Shown here: piece by piece, positions 46,987 through 57,740 of the stretch
Layout of the letters: every line of letters begins with the position of its first letter
How positions within the stretch are numbered: the first letter of the stretch is position 1
From: Buddleja alternifolia
Taxonomy: Eukaryota; Streptophyta; Magnoliopsida; Lamiales; Scrophulariaceae
DNA: 64,000 nucleotides
Reading direction: 5' to 3'
NCBI GenBank assembly: GCA_019426215.1
Contig: CM033394.1
Span: 15,830,195-15,894,194 of the forward strand
Notes under the pieces: model-generated
What the model saw: only the letters and a program-made list of their open reading frames with translations
Told to the model about the DNA's origin: nothing
Databases searched by the model: none
Program-made: the position numbers and the translations under genes

Positions 46987-49052
46987 TGTTGGCAAAAATT
47001 GCATAAAAACAAAAACGCAGCAGAAGAATTATAAGTTTCATCCCAGTGGCTCATCTCTATTTCTCGTATTTAAATTGGGTTTTACGAAATTAATTACTGT
47101 TCTCGCGTATGTTGAGATCTGAACCAGCTTTGTAATCCTTTTCTTGAACAGCAAATCCGTTTCTGTCTCTAAATTGCCACGCCAGAGTCAAAAACGAAAA
47201 TCACCGTCTTCTTCACCTTGATGGTTGGCTAGAGTGAGAGAGAAAGGGAGGAGAGTTTGACTTGGAGAGAAAGACTTTGAGTTGATTCTCTTAACCTAGT
47301 TATTTTTTCACTAAGTAGTATATATATATACCACAATAGAAAACAATAACCTAGGCTTCATAAGCCCCATATGGGCGTCCACTTTGGACGCCCACGTGTA
47401 GGCTTTTAAGCCTTCGGGCTTTTGTTTATTAATTAATTAAATAATTAATATTATTTATCCAATAAATTAATTAATTAAATAATCAACTAAATTCATGTTA
47501 ATATTATAATTAAATTCCCATGAGGAATTAATTAATTCATTAACTCAATTAATTAATAAAATCATCTAATGATTAATTAATTAATCTCGATATCCAATAC
47601 CGAAAATTCTCTCAAGTCTTTTCCTACGATTTTCTTTTTGCACTTCCTTTAAGCGCGACTTTTTAGGTTCGTCTCAAAAGGTGATTGGGAGGAAACCAAA
47701 AGGATGTGAGTAACACCTAACCAGTCACGTGGCTCACATCGTATCTCAATTGAGAATGAATGAATAGGATCATTCCAAACCATATACGCTGTGAATACCG
47801 TACGTGTATAAACCTTTTATTCTTCATCCCAGTCAAGTGAGAGTCATGGTTTTAGTCAAACTCACATGACTTGACCATATGCTTAGCTCATAATGAGTCG
47901 AGGTCATTTTATGCTTTGGCCAAAGACTTTTCACCTCACTCATTCATGACTGCATAGGATACTTGCCTCATTCACTTATGAGATAATAAATCCCATTTTG
48001 CTAATCAGTTAACAATGCTACTTGCCTATCAAGTCGCACTTCGAGGTCGATCCCACCAAAGGGTGATTTGGATCTAACTACTCTAATGACAGACTTGATG
48101 TCACAAGTATATCTTTAACTCGACTCCTCAGGTCTAAGGTTCACGCGTACCTATCACAACTTATCAGTTTCATCATTGACTGTCTGTGAGTGGCTACCCA
48201 TGTGATGAAACTGATGCAAGCCGTGTTCAAACATATTAGTCCAACTTATATGTCCATGACATAATTTTCCACTATCATTCCCATAGTGTTCGACTGGCAC
48301 TTTCTCTGTCAAAACTTATATCATGCAAGTCCTTGTTCTGTATTGATGTCCAGTCAAATACTTTCTTAGACTTGCGAACCCTATTTAGAGAATAAGGATC
48401 AAACCCTTCTAGTGTCATTCTCCCTATCCTATAGGAAGTAGAAGGTTTGCTTTATACTCGAGGACTTTACGTTGTTATTAACACCTTACAAACGCCTATA
48501 AGAAAACAACAAGATAATGCCTTATATTTAACTAGTCGGGAAAGGCACACTCGATGCGTGTGCAAAAATATAAAATTGATATGGATTTTTTTTTAGTAAA
48601 ATTCCATTAAGTTTAAATAAGATATGAGAGAAGAGAATAAAAAATAGAAAAAATAAGGTGGAAAGTAAATTTAATATGATTAATGAAAAAAATAAATAGT
48701 TAAATATATAGGGAGATAATAAAGAGAGAAAAATGAGTGAAAAGAAAAATAACCGTGCATTAGGAGATGAGAGAGAAAATGAGAGAAATATTAGGAGAGA
48801 AAGAGATAGTGTGTGAGAAAAAATAGGAAAGAGAAACAATATAAGAAAAAATATATAAAAAACCACTAAATGGGACACTTGTCAAAATTTAAGAATTGGA
48901 ATGGCTTCACCAAAAAATTGACAGCCCAAGGTATTTACTCTAAGCCCCTTATGCTTTATATAATAGTATAGATAAAATGATATTGTTTAGTTATAAGTCT
49001 ATGTCCTATAAATCTATCCTCTTTATAGCATTTGAGGGCATACACTCTAACA
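46987..49052 (-). repeat. Element D 5' LTR (right copy), carrying a Helitron
   Basis: This LTR is collinear with 24386-26007 except for a 441-bp insert at 48532-48972. Without it the length is 1625 bp versus 1622 bp. Differences between the LTRs are scattered point changes. Confidence 0.9.
48532..48972 (-). mobile_element. Non-autonomous Helitron (441 bp)
   Basis: The insert is absent from the other LTR, giving exact borders: host A|T (48531/48973) with no target duplication. On the - strand it begins TCTATACTATTATATAAA, the plant Helitron 5' end. It ends with a hairpin GCACACG-CATCG-(A)GTGTGC-type stem, a short spacer and CTAG, matching the CTRR 3' rule. The inside is purine-rich on + and has no Rep/helicase coding, so it depends on an autonomous partner. 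The frame at 48528-48878 is low-complexity noise. Confidence 0.88.
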
Positions 49053-50135
49053 TATAGGCACGTCTGAAAGTTCGTCTTCTTAGGGTTTTTCCGTGGATCT
49101 TCCGTCCGTATGTTTGGATCTTTGCGATGAAACCCTTGTAGGTCCTGACCTTTGGCCCTATTTGTAAGATCAGGCTTTTGACTTAGACCACCAAGACCTT
49201 CTTCTTCTTAAAGAAGATCTTTTCCCAAAACTCTTATTGTCAGAGTTACCGGTTTTCTTTCACTTCTTCCTTTGCTCGGCTAATTCTCCAATGATTGTTG
49301 GAAAATCGTTGTGGTCATAACAAAGAGGAGTTCTTTTTATTTTTCCTCTTACGTCTTCATGTTCTTCTAGATAGATGCTTGGTTACACCAATCTTTTAAT
49401 TTATCTTTAACAAAAGACATTCTTCTGGCAACTGAATCAAGTTGTCCTTCCTGCACCTTGTAGGATTAAATTAACATTTCCCTCCAAGGCCTGCAGATTT
49501 TTGCAAAGAACATGGGTGCCGCAACTTCTGTGGGAACTTCACTGTAGAAGAAGTATTTGCATAAATAATAGATATATTCATCTATTGCAAAAATATTCCT
49601 TAATTCAAGCCCATAGAGTGCTTGTGTATGCTCCTTAATCTTCTCTGAGTTACTTCCTTCGAAGTATCCATCTCGAATGAAATGTATCTTCGTAAGCCTT
49701 CCGACTCTTTCTGCAATTGTGATGTTGGATTCTCCAGCCAAAACTCCGTGCTTGGTTGTTTTGGGGGTATTTTACCCACCGATCTTAACAGATCTTTCCA
49801 AGATTATCTCCATCAGTCTGATGAAGTTTTCTCTATCAAGTTCCAGTGTGGTGGCTACTACTTTCATGGCAGATACTCACTCAACGATTAGCTTTTTAAT
49901 GTTACGAAAATCGATAACATCCAAATTTTGGATGATGCTATATGGATGCAAGGGTTGTAGCATCGTCTTTTCCCAAGGAGTATTTTCTAGTACTCTTCTT
50001 AGATGTCTTCCTAGATTTTCTCTGAATCGTGTTCCCTAAAGGTTGGAGTAGTATTTGTATAAAAATACACGCCTTCTCTCATCGGGCTATCCTTTATAGG
50101 ATCATTTGATGAGGTACTGGATTCACTAATGGAAA
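49053..50135 (-). pseudogene. EPRV coat-protein body (continuation of copy 1)
   Basis: The - strand decodes to the coat-protein body: a helical N-terminal part with stops (about 49990-49760), a clear block at 49741-49466 (ERVGRLTKIHFIRDG ... YLCKYFFYSE), then a Lys/Arg-rich stretch (49300-49100) that leads, across element D, into the zinc knuckle at 24360. Acidic N-terminus, helical core, basic patch and knuckle are the caulimovirid coat-protein order. Stops occur at about 49465, 49370 and elsewhere. Immediately upstream lies the 3' ORF of EPRV segment 2 with no intergenic region. Confidence 0.65.
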
Positions 50136-51010
50136 TTACCAAAGGATCTTCATTTGTCACGACCTTAACTCAGTTATAGGCTGCCATATCGGGTCTCTGC
50201 AATTTAATAAAATGGAATTCCGGATGAGACCCTTTCCTGCAATTTCTAGAGCTAATGAAATGAACTTTAGCTCTAACATTTCTCCTCGCTTGAGATGCGG
50301 ATTATTTTACCATGAATCAAACACAGCTTCGCCAATCCATTCCAGAAGTTTAGAGATTTCCAAAAAACTTGGTGACATCGTATGGATTGAGCGAGTGCCC
50401 CAAAATCATACTCTTTACAGACCTCTTCTGGGTTTGATTCCTCGAGCATCCAAATTCTAGGATATCTCCCTGATGTATTAATCAGTGACCTACTTGGATT
50501 TAGCCCTTTCCTTGAGACAAGTTTCTTCCATGATTTTTGGTAAACCTGCTAATGAAAATTAATTTCATTAGTATTAACCTTAGAAGTTCCTGTCTGTGGC
50601 CTGATGTTCATCTCTCCCTCTTTTACCCCAGAGATGCTGGGTTGACTTGAAAAAATTGGAGTTTGCACTTTCTATGGTTCAATTATTTCCTTGTCACCAG
50701 AGTCTAATGTAGGACTTGTGCAAGCAGTATTAGATTCTGCCGTTTCGAGTATAAAGCCCCATTCACTAAACACAAGTTTTGAGTCCTGTTCTCATACTTC
50801 TCGAGATATCACTGAAGATGATGCTTTTCGAAGTAGTTCTTATAGCGTATCCCATAACATAGTCATGGCATACATTGATCCCCTAATTGTTGTTCGGACA
50901 GTGTCCAAGTCAGCTCGTTGTACCTGGCAAACTGCCTTAGCATTAACTGATAGTTATCTAAACTTTTTCTCAAGTTCCTCAAGGTTTTCCCTAAGATGTC
51001 TGTAGCTTGT
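50136..51010 (-). pseudogene. EPRV 3' ORF region (transactivator position), segment 2
   Basis: Nearly identical to 19633-20530 and in the same orientation, with the same stops plus private ones. Homology between the segments ends abruptly at about 50135/19633. In this segment the 3' ORF runs straight into the coat-protein body of copy 1. Confidence 0.5.
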
Positions 51011-51144
51011 GAGGATGGAATTTGCCTCAAATGTTTCCATCTCTTGTTAGGAAATCTACAAGAACATTCTCATGAGACTTCACAATAATAATGTCAAAGC
51101 AATAATATTGACATTCAGCTTGCCATCTAATAATACGTGTTTTC

Positions 51145-51519
51145 TCAATTTTTTATTTCAAGTTCATTTTTTAAGAAAGCCTTAACATTTGTATTATCAA
51201 CTTTTAATGTGAACTCTTTGGCTAATAAAAATAAAAGCCATTTTTTAAATTCCTTCCAGACTACAAAGAATTCTTTCTCGTTTATATGCCAAAGTTTGGC
51301 TTGTTGTTCAGTGAACAACCCTCTTGTATATCTACAAAGATCTTCACCCGTAATTGTCTTTTTCATGAGCACTGCTGCCCACCTATAATCATTCGCATCT
51401 GTATAGACTACCAAATCATCATCGTCTTGTGGTATTGCGATTTTACGCAAGTTATTGCAAACTTGTTTCAACTCACGAATCCTTAGAGTGCGAATTTCTT
51501 CCCACTTCCATTTCGAACT
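51145..51519 (-). pseudogene. EPRV RNase H domain, segment 2
   Basis: A 108-codon frame with VVYTDAN, the NEKEFFVVWKE block and VDNTNVKAF mirrors 20662-21114. The connection upstream (to about 51600) is present but carries a small deletion relative to copy 1 near 51525. Copy 1 has an Ala where this copy has Val or Glu at a few places. Confidence 0.75.
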
Positions 51520-51627
51520 TTCGGCGCTCGGAAATCCTTCCTGAATCTTACAAGGTTTTTGATAAAGATACCTGCAAATTTAACAACTCCCAAGAAGCTC
51601 TGAAGCTGTTTCTTATCTTTTAGAACA

Positions 51628-51975
51628 TCAGGATAATTGCAGATTTTTTCCACAATATGTTACTTGTAGTTCAATACATGTTTCTTCAATAAGGATTCCA
51701 AGAAATTCTATCTTATTGACTCCAATTATTGCTTTCTTTTCACATAGCACTAATCCTTCTTTAAAGCATACATCAGAAAATATCTTAAGATGTTTAGTAT
51801 GTTTATTCGTATTTTTTGATGCAATCAGAATGTAGTTTATGTAGACAAACATGAATTCAAAATAATCTTTAAAGAGATTTTCCATTTTTCTTTGGTATAT
51901 CTAGGGTGCATTCGAAAGACCCATCGGAAGTACGTTCCAGATATACTGACCTTGTGGAGTGAAAAATGCAGTGTA
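51628..51975 (-). pseudogene. EPRV reverse transcriptase C-terminal part, segment 2
   Basis: Starting at the PQGQY block (about 51960), the RT reads through an active-site motif YINY at 51832-51843, where both catalytic Asp residues are altered (YIDD expected, YIDY in copy 1), then IEFLGILIEET. The upstream half of RT, including FSKFDCKSG, is missing: at about 51976 the sequence switches to an unrelated EPRV segment. Confidence 0.75.
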
Positions 51976-52485
51976 TTCATCAAATCCACAACTGCAAGTT
52001 GAGAGAAGGATTCGGCCAGCTCCTGAAGATCAGATAAATCTACTCTTTATATCTCCATATTAGTTTATGGTGTTGAGGACATCAATAATATGATCTTCCT
52101 GAGTTTTTCGCTTTGGGATCTCCTTTGCCTTGCCTTTCTGGTGAAGAAAAGGCACTCATCCAAAAGCATTACTGATACATTCCTACTTGGATTTTGAAGT
52201 TATAGCATCACCACTCTGTTTTACTTTCAGATCTGAAATGTCAAGACTCAAATCCTTCATGGGTTTACCCAGATCTGGAAAGATCTGTAAGATTTCGTCC
52301 ATTTTATAGTTTAAACATTCTACTTTCACCGATTTATGGGTTAACATGTGTCCATAGTCTTGGACTATTTTCTGGATTTCACTAAGATCTTGGAAGAGTT
52401 TAGAAGTATCCGACATGATCTCCTTCCAGGGAAGTATTGAATCCTGTTTTTCATAACTACTCGAATGATTGTTCAGTTGTTCCAT
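51976..52485 (-). pseudogene. EPRV first-ORF remnant near primer site
   Basis: A 100-codon frame (52485-52183) begins MEQLNNHSSSYEKQDS and is predicted helical/charged. After a stop the same side continues to 51976 as fragments rich in Lys and Glu. It starts about 75 nt downstream of the tRNA primer site, where a caulimovirid's first ORF would begin. I recognise no domain. A deletion joins it directly to RT. Confidence 0.45.
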
Positions 52486-52560
52486 ACTTGTTTAAATCTT
52501 CTCCGTTAGTGATAATTATCGATAAGTAATATTAAATAATTATTTCTTTAATAAACCTAA

Positions 52561-52573
52561 AGCTCTGATACCA
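52561..52573 (-). other. EPRV tRNA-Met primer binding site
   Basis: The - strand reads TGGTATCAGAGCT with no LTR on its upstream side. Caulimovirid genomes number from exactly such a site. It marks the right edge of the EPRV block, about 24 bp from the gypsy LTR fragment. Confidence 0.65.
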
Positions 52574-52596
52574 TTTTGAAAGTGGGTGTAATTTTG

Positions 52597-52836
52597 TGAT
52601 AAGTATGACTTTTACGCATTTGAGAGGTCGTTAATTACATGGTTTAGATCAATATGTATGATTTTTACCACTTGTGACTTTGATTTGTATGTTAAAGGAG
52701 TTCAAGGTGAAAATCATAACATTTCAGTATGTTTAGATATCAAATTTGAGAAATTGTCCTTCTACAAAGTTTTAGATCTATGTCTTAGCTTTACGTGGGA
52801 ACTTGAATTATCCAAATCTGAGCTCTCAGGAGAAAG
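52597..52836 (+). repeat. Gypsy LTR 5' fragment (+ orientation)
   Basis: This begins TGATAAG and contains a phrase (CTTCTACAAAGTTTTAGAT...ATGTCTTAGCTT) also found inverted at about 54410-54520 in the next LTR. It is the first 240 bp of an Athila/Tat-type LTR, cut off by the inverted LTR at 52837. It may be the start of the 5' LTR of element F. Confidence 0.55.
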
Positions 52837-54756
52837 TGACACGCTAAAAGCTAACGTGCTATTGTAGCAAGTGCACTAGTCGTGTGTAGTAATAAGTGGA
52901 CTAAAAGTCCGGGTTGTCGAACCACGGAGACTTGAATTGTAGTTTATGATTTTAACAAAAAAAAGAACAAATATAATTAAAGTAAATTATAGGTAAAATT
53001 GCATACAATAAGAACAAGATTACACAATTGATTTTACACAAAGTATAAAGGGAGACTAAGGCACATGCTAGGTTCAAATTGATCAATTATACTTATAAAG
53101 ATTCTAGTTGAAGGATTACGCTTACATTGTTATGGTGAGAACTCCGAGGGTAGAGAATAACCGATGTCTCGCGTATAAACTCCTGTGCTTAGATCGTGAT
53201 TTCCCAAATATTCCTATCCAGAAATCTAACCACTAAACATGCATTAACGTACTAGAGTTCACTCGATTTGAATCGAACAACTTCACCCGGGAATCTTTAC
53301 CTATGTCTAGGGCAATTCCTCATTAGTTAGGGGTCATGATGTGAATTTCTTACATCCTAAGTCAATTTTCTCCCGAAATATTAACCTAGACATAAGATTC
53401 TAACATATAGTGATCAAGTATATGAAAGATAGGCAAAAACACAAATTCACATCACATAACAATATAAGAACAACCTCAACAATCATCTATTATAAGCATA
53501 TATCACAATTTGGCCTTACATGGCCCTAGTCTTATGAATTTAGTTCATAATGGATAATATGAAAAACATAAATGAATTAATACACATGTTCATAGACATA
53601 ATTGAAATGAAAAGCTATAAAAACTCCCTCAAAAGTGAATAATGATGGAACTTCAATTGAATCTTCCTTCTCCAATGATGATGATGAATCAATAATCCTT
53701 CTCTCTCCCCTCTTTTCTTCTGTATGGATCGGTCACTTCCTCCCCCTCTTCTCCAAGAATCTGAAATTGATAGTGAATCATGAAGAGTATGGGTTCCCTC
53801 TCCTTTTATAGCCAAAATTCCACTAAAGTATGCATTAAGAATTCCCATTAAAGTTCCCCAATGAGAATTCCACCTAAGGTGATGCTTAAAGTTTGGCTTT
53901 TAAGATTCCAACCAGCTAAAAAATGCTGAACTTTCGGCCCTTAAGAATTCCACCAAGCATAACCATGTGAAAACTTCAACAAAACACATGCATGCTGCCA
54001 TTTTCTTGCTTTCCAGCGCAGTCTTAGTATTTTCCTCATAAACTTCTCCAAAGATCTCTAAATTGGATGATTCAAGTCCCCATGTTTAGATAAAACATAG
54101 ATCTACAACTTTCCAGAAGGACATTTTGTCCAATTCGGTCGCTAAGTATACCTAAATTACATTTCAACATGGAGGTTGTTTCTGATTTGGCGCCCATAAA
54201 GTAAATCTACCAAGAAACACACTTATGACAACCCCTCAACACATGTGCTGAATTATGGCCAAAAGTGATTCTTACCCATCATATAATGCTGGAATTTAGG
54301 CTGAAAAGGAGTAACATTCGGACTATCCATGCCTAGGCATGACTAGGAGGGCGCTGGGGCGTATCCTGGCACACGTACTTCTCTGTTCAGCGCAGCAATC
54401 GTATTTCCTTCACAATTATCTCTATAGACCTCCGATTTGGATGTTTCAAGTTCCCATTTGAAGCTAAGACATACATCTAAAACTTTGTAGAAGGAAACTT
54501 TGTCTAATTCGGTCTCGAAATGTACGGAATTATAGCTCGAATGTGGTAGGAGATGCATAAACCGCCTAGGTGTTGAAAAACATGCTTGAACTTGTTTTGT
54601 ACATCGTTTTTCTTCCCTTTTCTTCATGTATTCTCATTTATTACCTGTATTCACTTAACACACCTATTAAATGCAAATGTGACATGATTTAAGCAATAAG
54701 TGAATCCAAATCATAAGAATTACGGTCTTAAAAACAAGTAAAAACACCTCTTATCA
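52837..54756 (-). repeat. Gypsy LTR (- orientation, fragment H)
   Basis: On the - strand it starts TGATAAGAGG at 54756 and ends GCGTGTCA at 52837 (1920 bp), with a TATA box (TATAAAAGG, about 53802-53810). The end has CTTTTAGTCCACTTATTAC...CACTTGCTA, shared with the solo LTR 28249-29692. A polypurine tract lies just outside at 54757-54768. Flanks (gaaag, acacc) do not match, so this is not a simple solo LTR. Confidence 0.7.
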
Positions 54757-55150
54757 ACACCTCCAAACTTATCAATTGCTCGACCTCGAGCAATAAGAGC
54801 TATAAGGCAAGACCAACATCATTCAATGGGAGAAAACAAAACAACTAACTAACTCACTTTCGTGGAGTAAACGATTGCACTTAGCGGGTGCAACAAGCCT
54901 TTAAACCGTTGAGTTACCTCAAAGGACGAGTTATAGTCTCGTGAGGGTTTGCATACGATTTACCCACAAAATCTAGCAAATTTTCAATCCCAACCGAATC
55001 AACACATCTCAATATGATCAACAAGAATGAATGGCATAAAATCAACCTTTTAAAGTTCACAAATATATATATACATATCAACTACTTTTGCTCATGTGAC
55101 ACCAATACTTGAAACGACTCCCTAGGGTATAGTGAAAAATAAATCTAGGG
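54757..55150 (-). other. 3' untranslated end and PPT of a - strand gypsy element (H)
   Basis: On the - strand, GCTCGAGGTCGAGCAATTG is followed by AAGTTTGGAGGTGT directly before the LTR. This is the standard 3' end of plant Athila/Tat elements (self-complementary CTCGAG.TCGAG block, purine tract, LTR). No coding is present. It abuts + strand pol sequence, so the two belong to different or inverted insertions. Confidence 0.6.
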
Positions 55151-55193
55151 TATTATAGTCGAGAGGCATCCTTGCCAAAGTTCAAGTTCGAAC

Positions 55194-56081
55194 TTGAAAC
55201 AGGCTCAAGTTCGAACTTCAATGGCAGATAGGGCCACTTCTGAACCTTTAACTCCACCTCTTTCTGATCCTATTGAAATACGTTTACCCTTCTCCCTAGC
55301 ACATAAAAAGAATAAAAAGGAAATGGATAAAATCTTTCTTAGGATTTTTGAAATTCTTCGAGAAGTTCGAATTAACATTCCTTTTATTGATGCTATTTTG
55401 CAAATGCCCAACTACATCAAGTTTTTCAAGGACATTTTGTTAAATAAGAAGAAGTGGGAAGGCAATGGAATGGTGTACTTGACTAAAGCATGCTCAGCAG
55501 TCGTTTTGAAGAAGAAGTGAGAAGGTAATGGAATGGTGTACTTGACTGAAGCATGCTCAGCTGTCGTTTTGAACAAGTTGCCAAAAAGACTCAAGGATCC
55601 GGGGAGCCTCACAATCCCTTGTACGATTGGGCAACTCAAATTCGACCGAGTGTTGTGTGATTCTGGAGCCAGCATAAATCTCCTCCTTTATTCGTTGTTC
55701 AAGAAATTGGGCTTGGAAAATCCGAAACCAACTTCGATGAACGTCCAACTTATAAATCGATCATTCAAGCACCCGAAAGGAATCATAGAGGACGTGATCG
55801 TGTAAGTCGAAAAATTCTACTTTTCAGTGGACTTTGTGGTTCTTGAGATGGAGGAAGATGTTGAAGTGCCTCTAATCCTAGGAAGACCTTTTCTAACCAC
55901 AGGTAAAGCTATGATTGATGTAGCAAATGGTAAGTTAGCTTTGAATGTAGGAGAGGAGAAAGTTACTTTTGATGTATATAAGGTTTTAAAGCACGTCAAT
56001 GATGATGAATCTTATTTAAGATTAGATGCTTTTGACCCTTTATTTGTTGAGCACTTTCTCCACTTGAGTTATGCATCATGA
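55194..56081 (+). pseudogene. Element F Gag end-protease
   Basis: One register runs 55194-56081 and is broken by a TGA at 55518 and a TAA near 55803. Residues from 40 onward show the Gag-protease joint (NIPFIDAILQMPNYIKF). The protease has LCDSGASINLL at about 55650 and the flap/end motif ILGRPFL at about 55880. A 63-bp in-frame tandem duplication (55451-55513, 55514-55576) repeats 21 codons; the TGA is a Trp codon (AAGTGG to AAGTGA) in the second unit. Confidence 0.85.
55451..55576. repeat. 63-bp tandem duplication in element F
   Basis: Units starting gaagtgggaaggcaatgg (55451) and gaagtgagaaggtaatgg (55514) are near-identical and keep the reading frame. Confidence 0.88.
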
Positions 56082-57740
56082 CTTCCAAGGATGTTAACTC
56101 TGTGAGTGATGAACAATTAGAAGCTGCTCATAGCCTAGAGAGAAAGCTACCTTGCTCGAGGAGAAAATTTGAGAAGTTGGATAGGCCTCTGTCAAGCCAA
56201 GCCAATCCATCCATTGAAGAGCCACCCATTCTTGACCTTAAAACTTTACTTCTCATCTTAAATATGTGCATTTGAATGATAATGAAACCCTTCCACTAAT
56301 CATTTCTTCTTCTCTTACAGAGCAACAAGAAGTACGGTTAATGGAGGTATTAAAGGAACATAAGAAAGCTTTTAGATGGAAGATTGCTGACATCAAGGGG
56401 ATTAGTCTGGTGGTTTGTATGCACAAGATCCTAATGGAGGAGAGCTCAAAACCCACCATTCAACCACAAAGGAGGTCTAACCCTCAAATTTAAGAAGTGG
56501 TGAAGAAAGAGGTAACCCAGCTACTCAATGCTGGCATCATCTTTCCTATCTCTGATAGCCCATGGGTAAGTCTGACTCAGGTAGTACCCAAGAAGGGAGG
56601 TACGACAGTAGTTCGTAATGATAATAATGAACTTATTCAATCTCGAATTATCACTGGTTTTATCATTTGCATAGATTATTGTAAACTGAATGAGTATACC
56701 CGTAAAGAACACTTCCCCCTTCCCTTTGTTGATCAAATGTTAGAAAGATTGCCTGGGCATGAGTATTACTATTTCTTGGATGGGTATTCCGGCTATAACC
56801 AAATTTCCATTGCACCCGAGGATCAAGAGAAAACTACTTTCACTTATCCTTATGGAACTTTTGCTTATAGGCGGATGCCTTTTGGTCTATGTAATGCCCC
56901 TGCTACTTTTCAAAGATGCATGATGGCTATTTTTCATGATATGGTAGAGTAATTCCTTGAAATATTCATGGATGACTTTTCGGTTTTTGGCTTTACTTCT
57001 GATAGGTTTTTGCACAATCTAACCCTTTTGCAAAGGTATGATGAGACTGACTTAGTCTTAAACTTGGAAAAGTATCATTTCATGGTGCAAGAGGGGATAG
57101 TGTTGGGTCATAAAATCTCCCAAAAGGGGATTGAGGTAGATAGAGCAAAAATGGAGGTGATAGTTAATCTTCCACCACCCACCACAGTCAAGGCTGTGAG
57201 AAGCTTTCTGGGACATGCCGGGTTTTACAGGTGTTTTGTTTCAATTTTTTTCAAAATTGATAAACCACTGTCCAACTTGCTTATAAAAGATTCCTTGTTT
57301 GATTTTAATGATGAATTTATGCAAGCGTTTCTTACTCTGACGGAGAAGTTGATCTCAGCACCTGTCATGGTAGCCTCGGATTGGATTTTGCCATTTGAGC
57401 TAATGTGTGATGCAAGCGACACTGCCGTAGGAGCTGTACTTGGTCAAACGAAGGGTAAAATATTTTATAGTATTTATTATGCTGGTCGTACCTTAAATGA
57501 AGCACAAATCAATTATGCTATGACTGAAAAGGAACCGTTAGTTGTGATTTTTGCCTTTAACAAATTTCACTCCTATCTAGTGCTTAACAAAGTAATAGTG
57601 TATACTGATCACTCTGCCTAGAAATATTTGCTTGCTAAAAAAGATGTCAAACCTAGACTGCTTAGATGGATTTTGCTACTATAAGAATTTGATTTAGAAA
57701 TAAAAGATAAGAAGGGAACTGAGAATGTAGTAGCCTGATC
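56082..57740 (+). pseudogene. Element F reverse transcriptase-RNase H
   Basis: After a decayed linker (56082-56493), RT runs 56497-57740 in one register. It has CIDYCKLNEYTRKEHFPLP, FLDGYSGYNQI, FGLCNAPATFQRCM, a TAA at 56950, then the catalytic FMDDFSVFG and LGHAGFYR. RNase H has CDASDTAVGAVLGQ and YTDHSA, with a stop at 57619 (Leu to TAG) and two more by 57740. Catalytic Asp pairs are intact. Only point nonsense changes break the chain. Confidence 0.87.

Larger units (their letters stand above)
24386..49052 (-). mobile_element. Ty1/copia retrotransposon D, inserted in EPRV coat-protein gene
   Basis: LTRs at 24386-26007 and 46987-49052 (1622 bp; 1625 bp without the Helitron) flank a - strand copia body with a primer site at 46971-46985. 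Flanks are aatag (24381-24385) and tatag (49053-49057), a target duplication with one mismatch. The body holds Gag, protease, integrase, RT and RNase H and is split by element E at 27314-42779. Its RT C-terminal part is deleted. Gag and LTR resemble element A. Confidence 0.92.

Noticed and set aside
48528..48878. 116-codon hydrophobic ORF on the - strand
   Set aside because: It is a translation of purine-rich low-complexity DNA inside the Helitron, with the Phe/Leu/Ser-rich output expected of such DNA.
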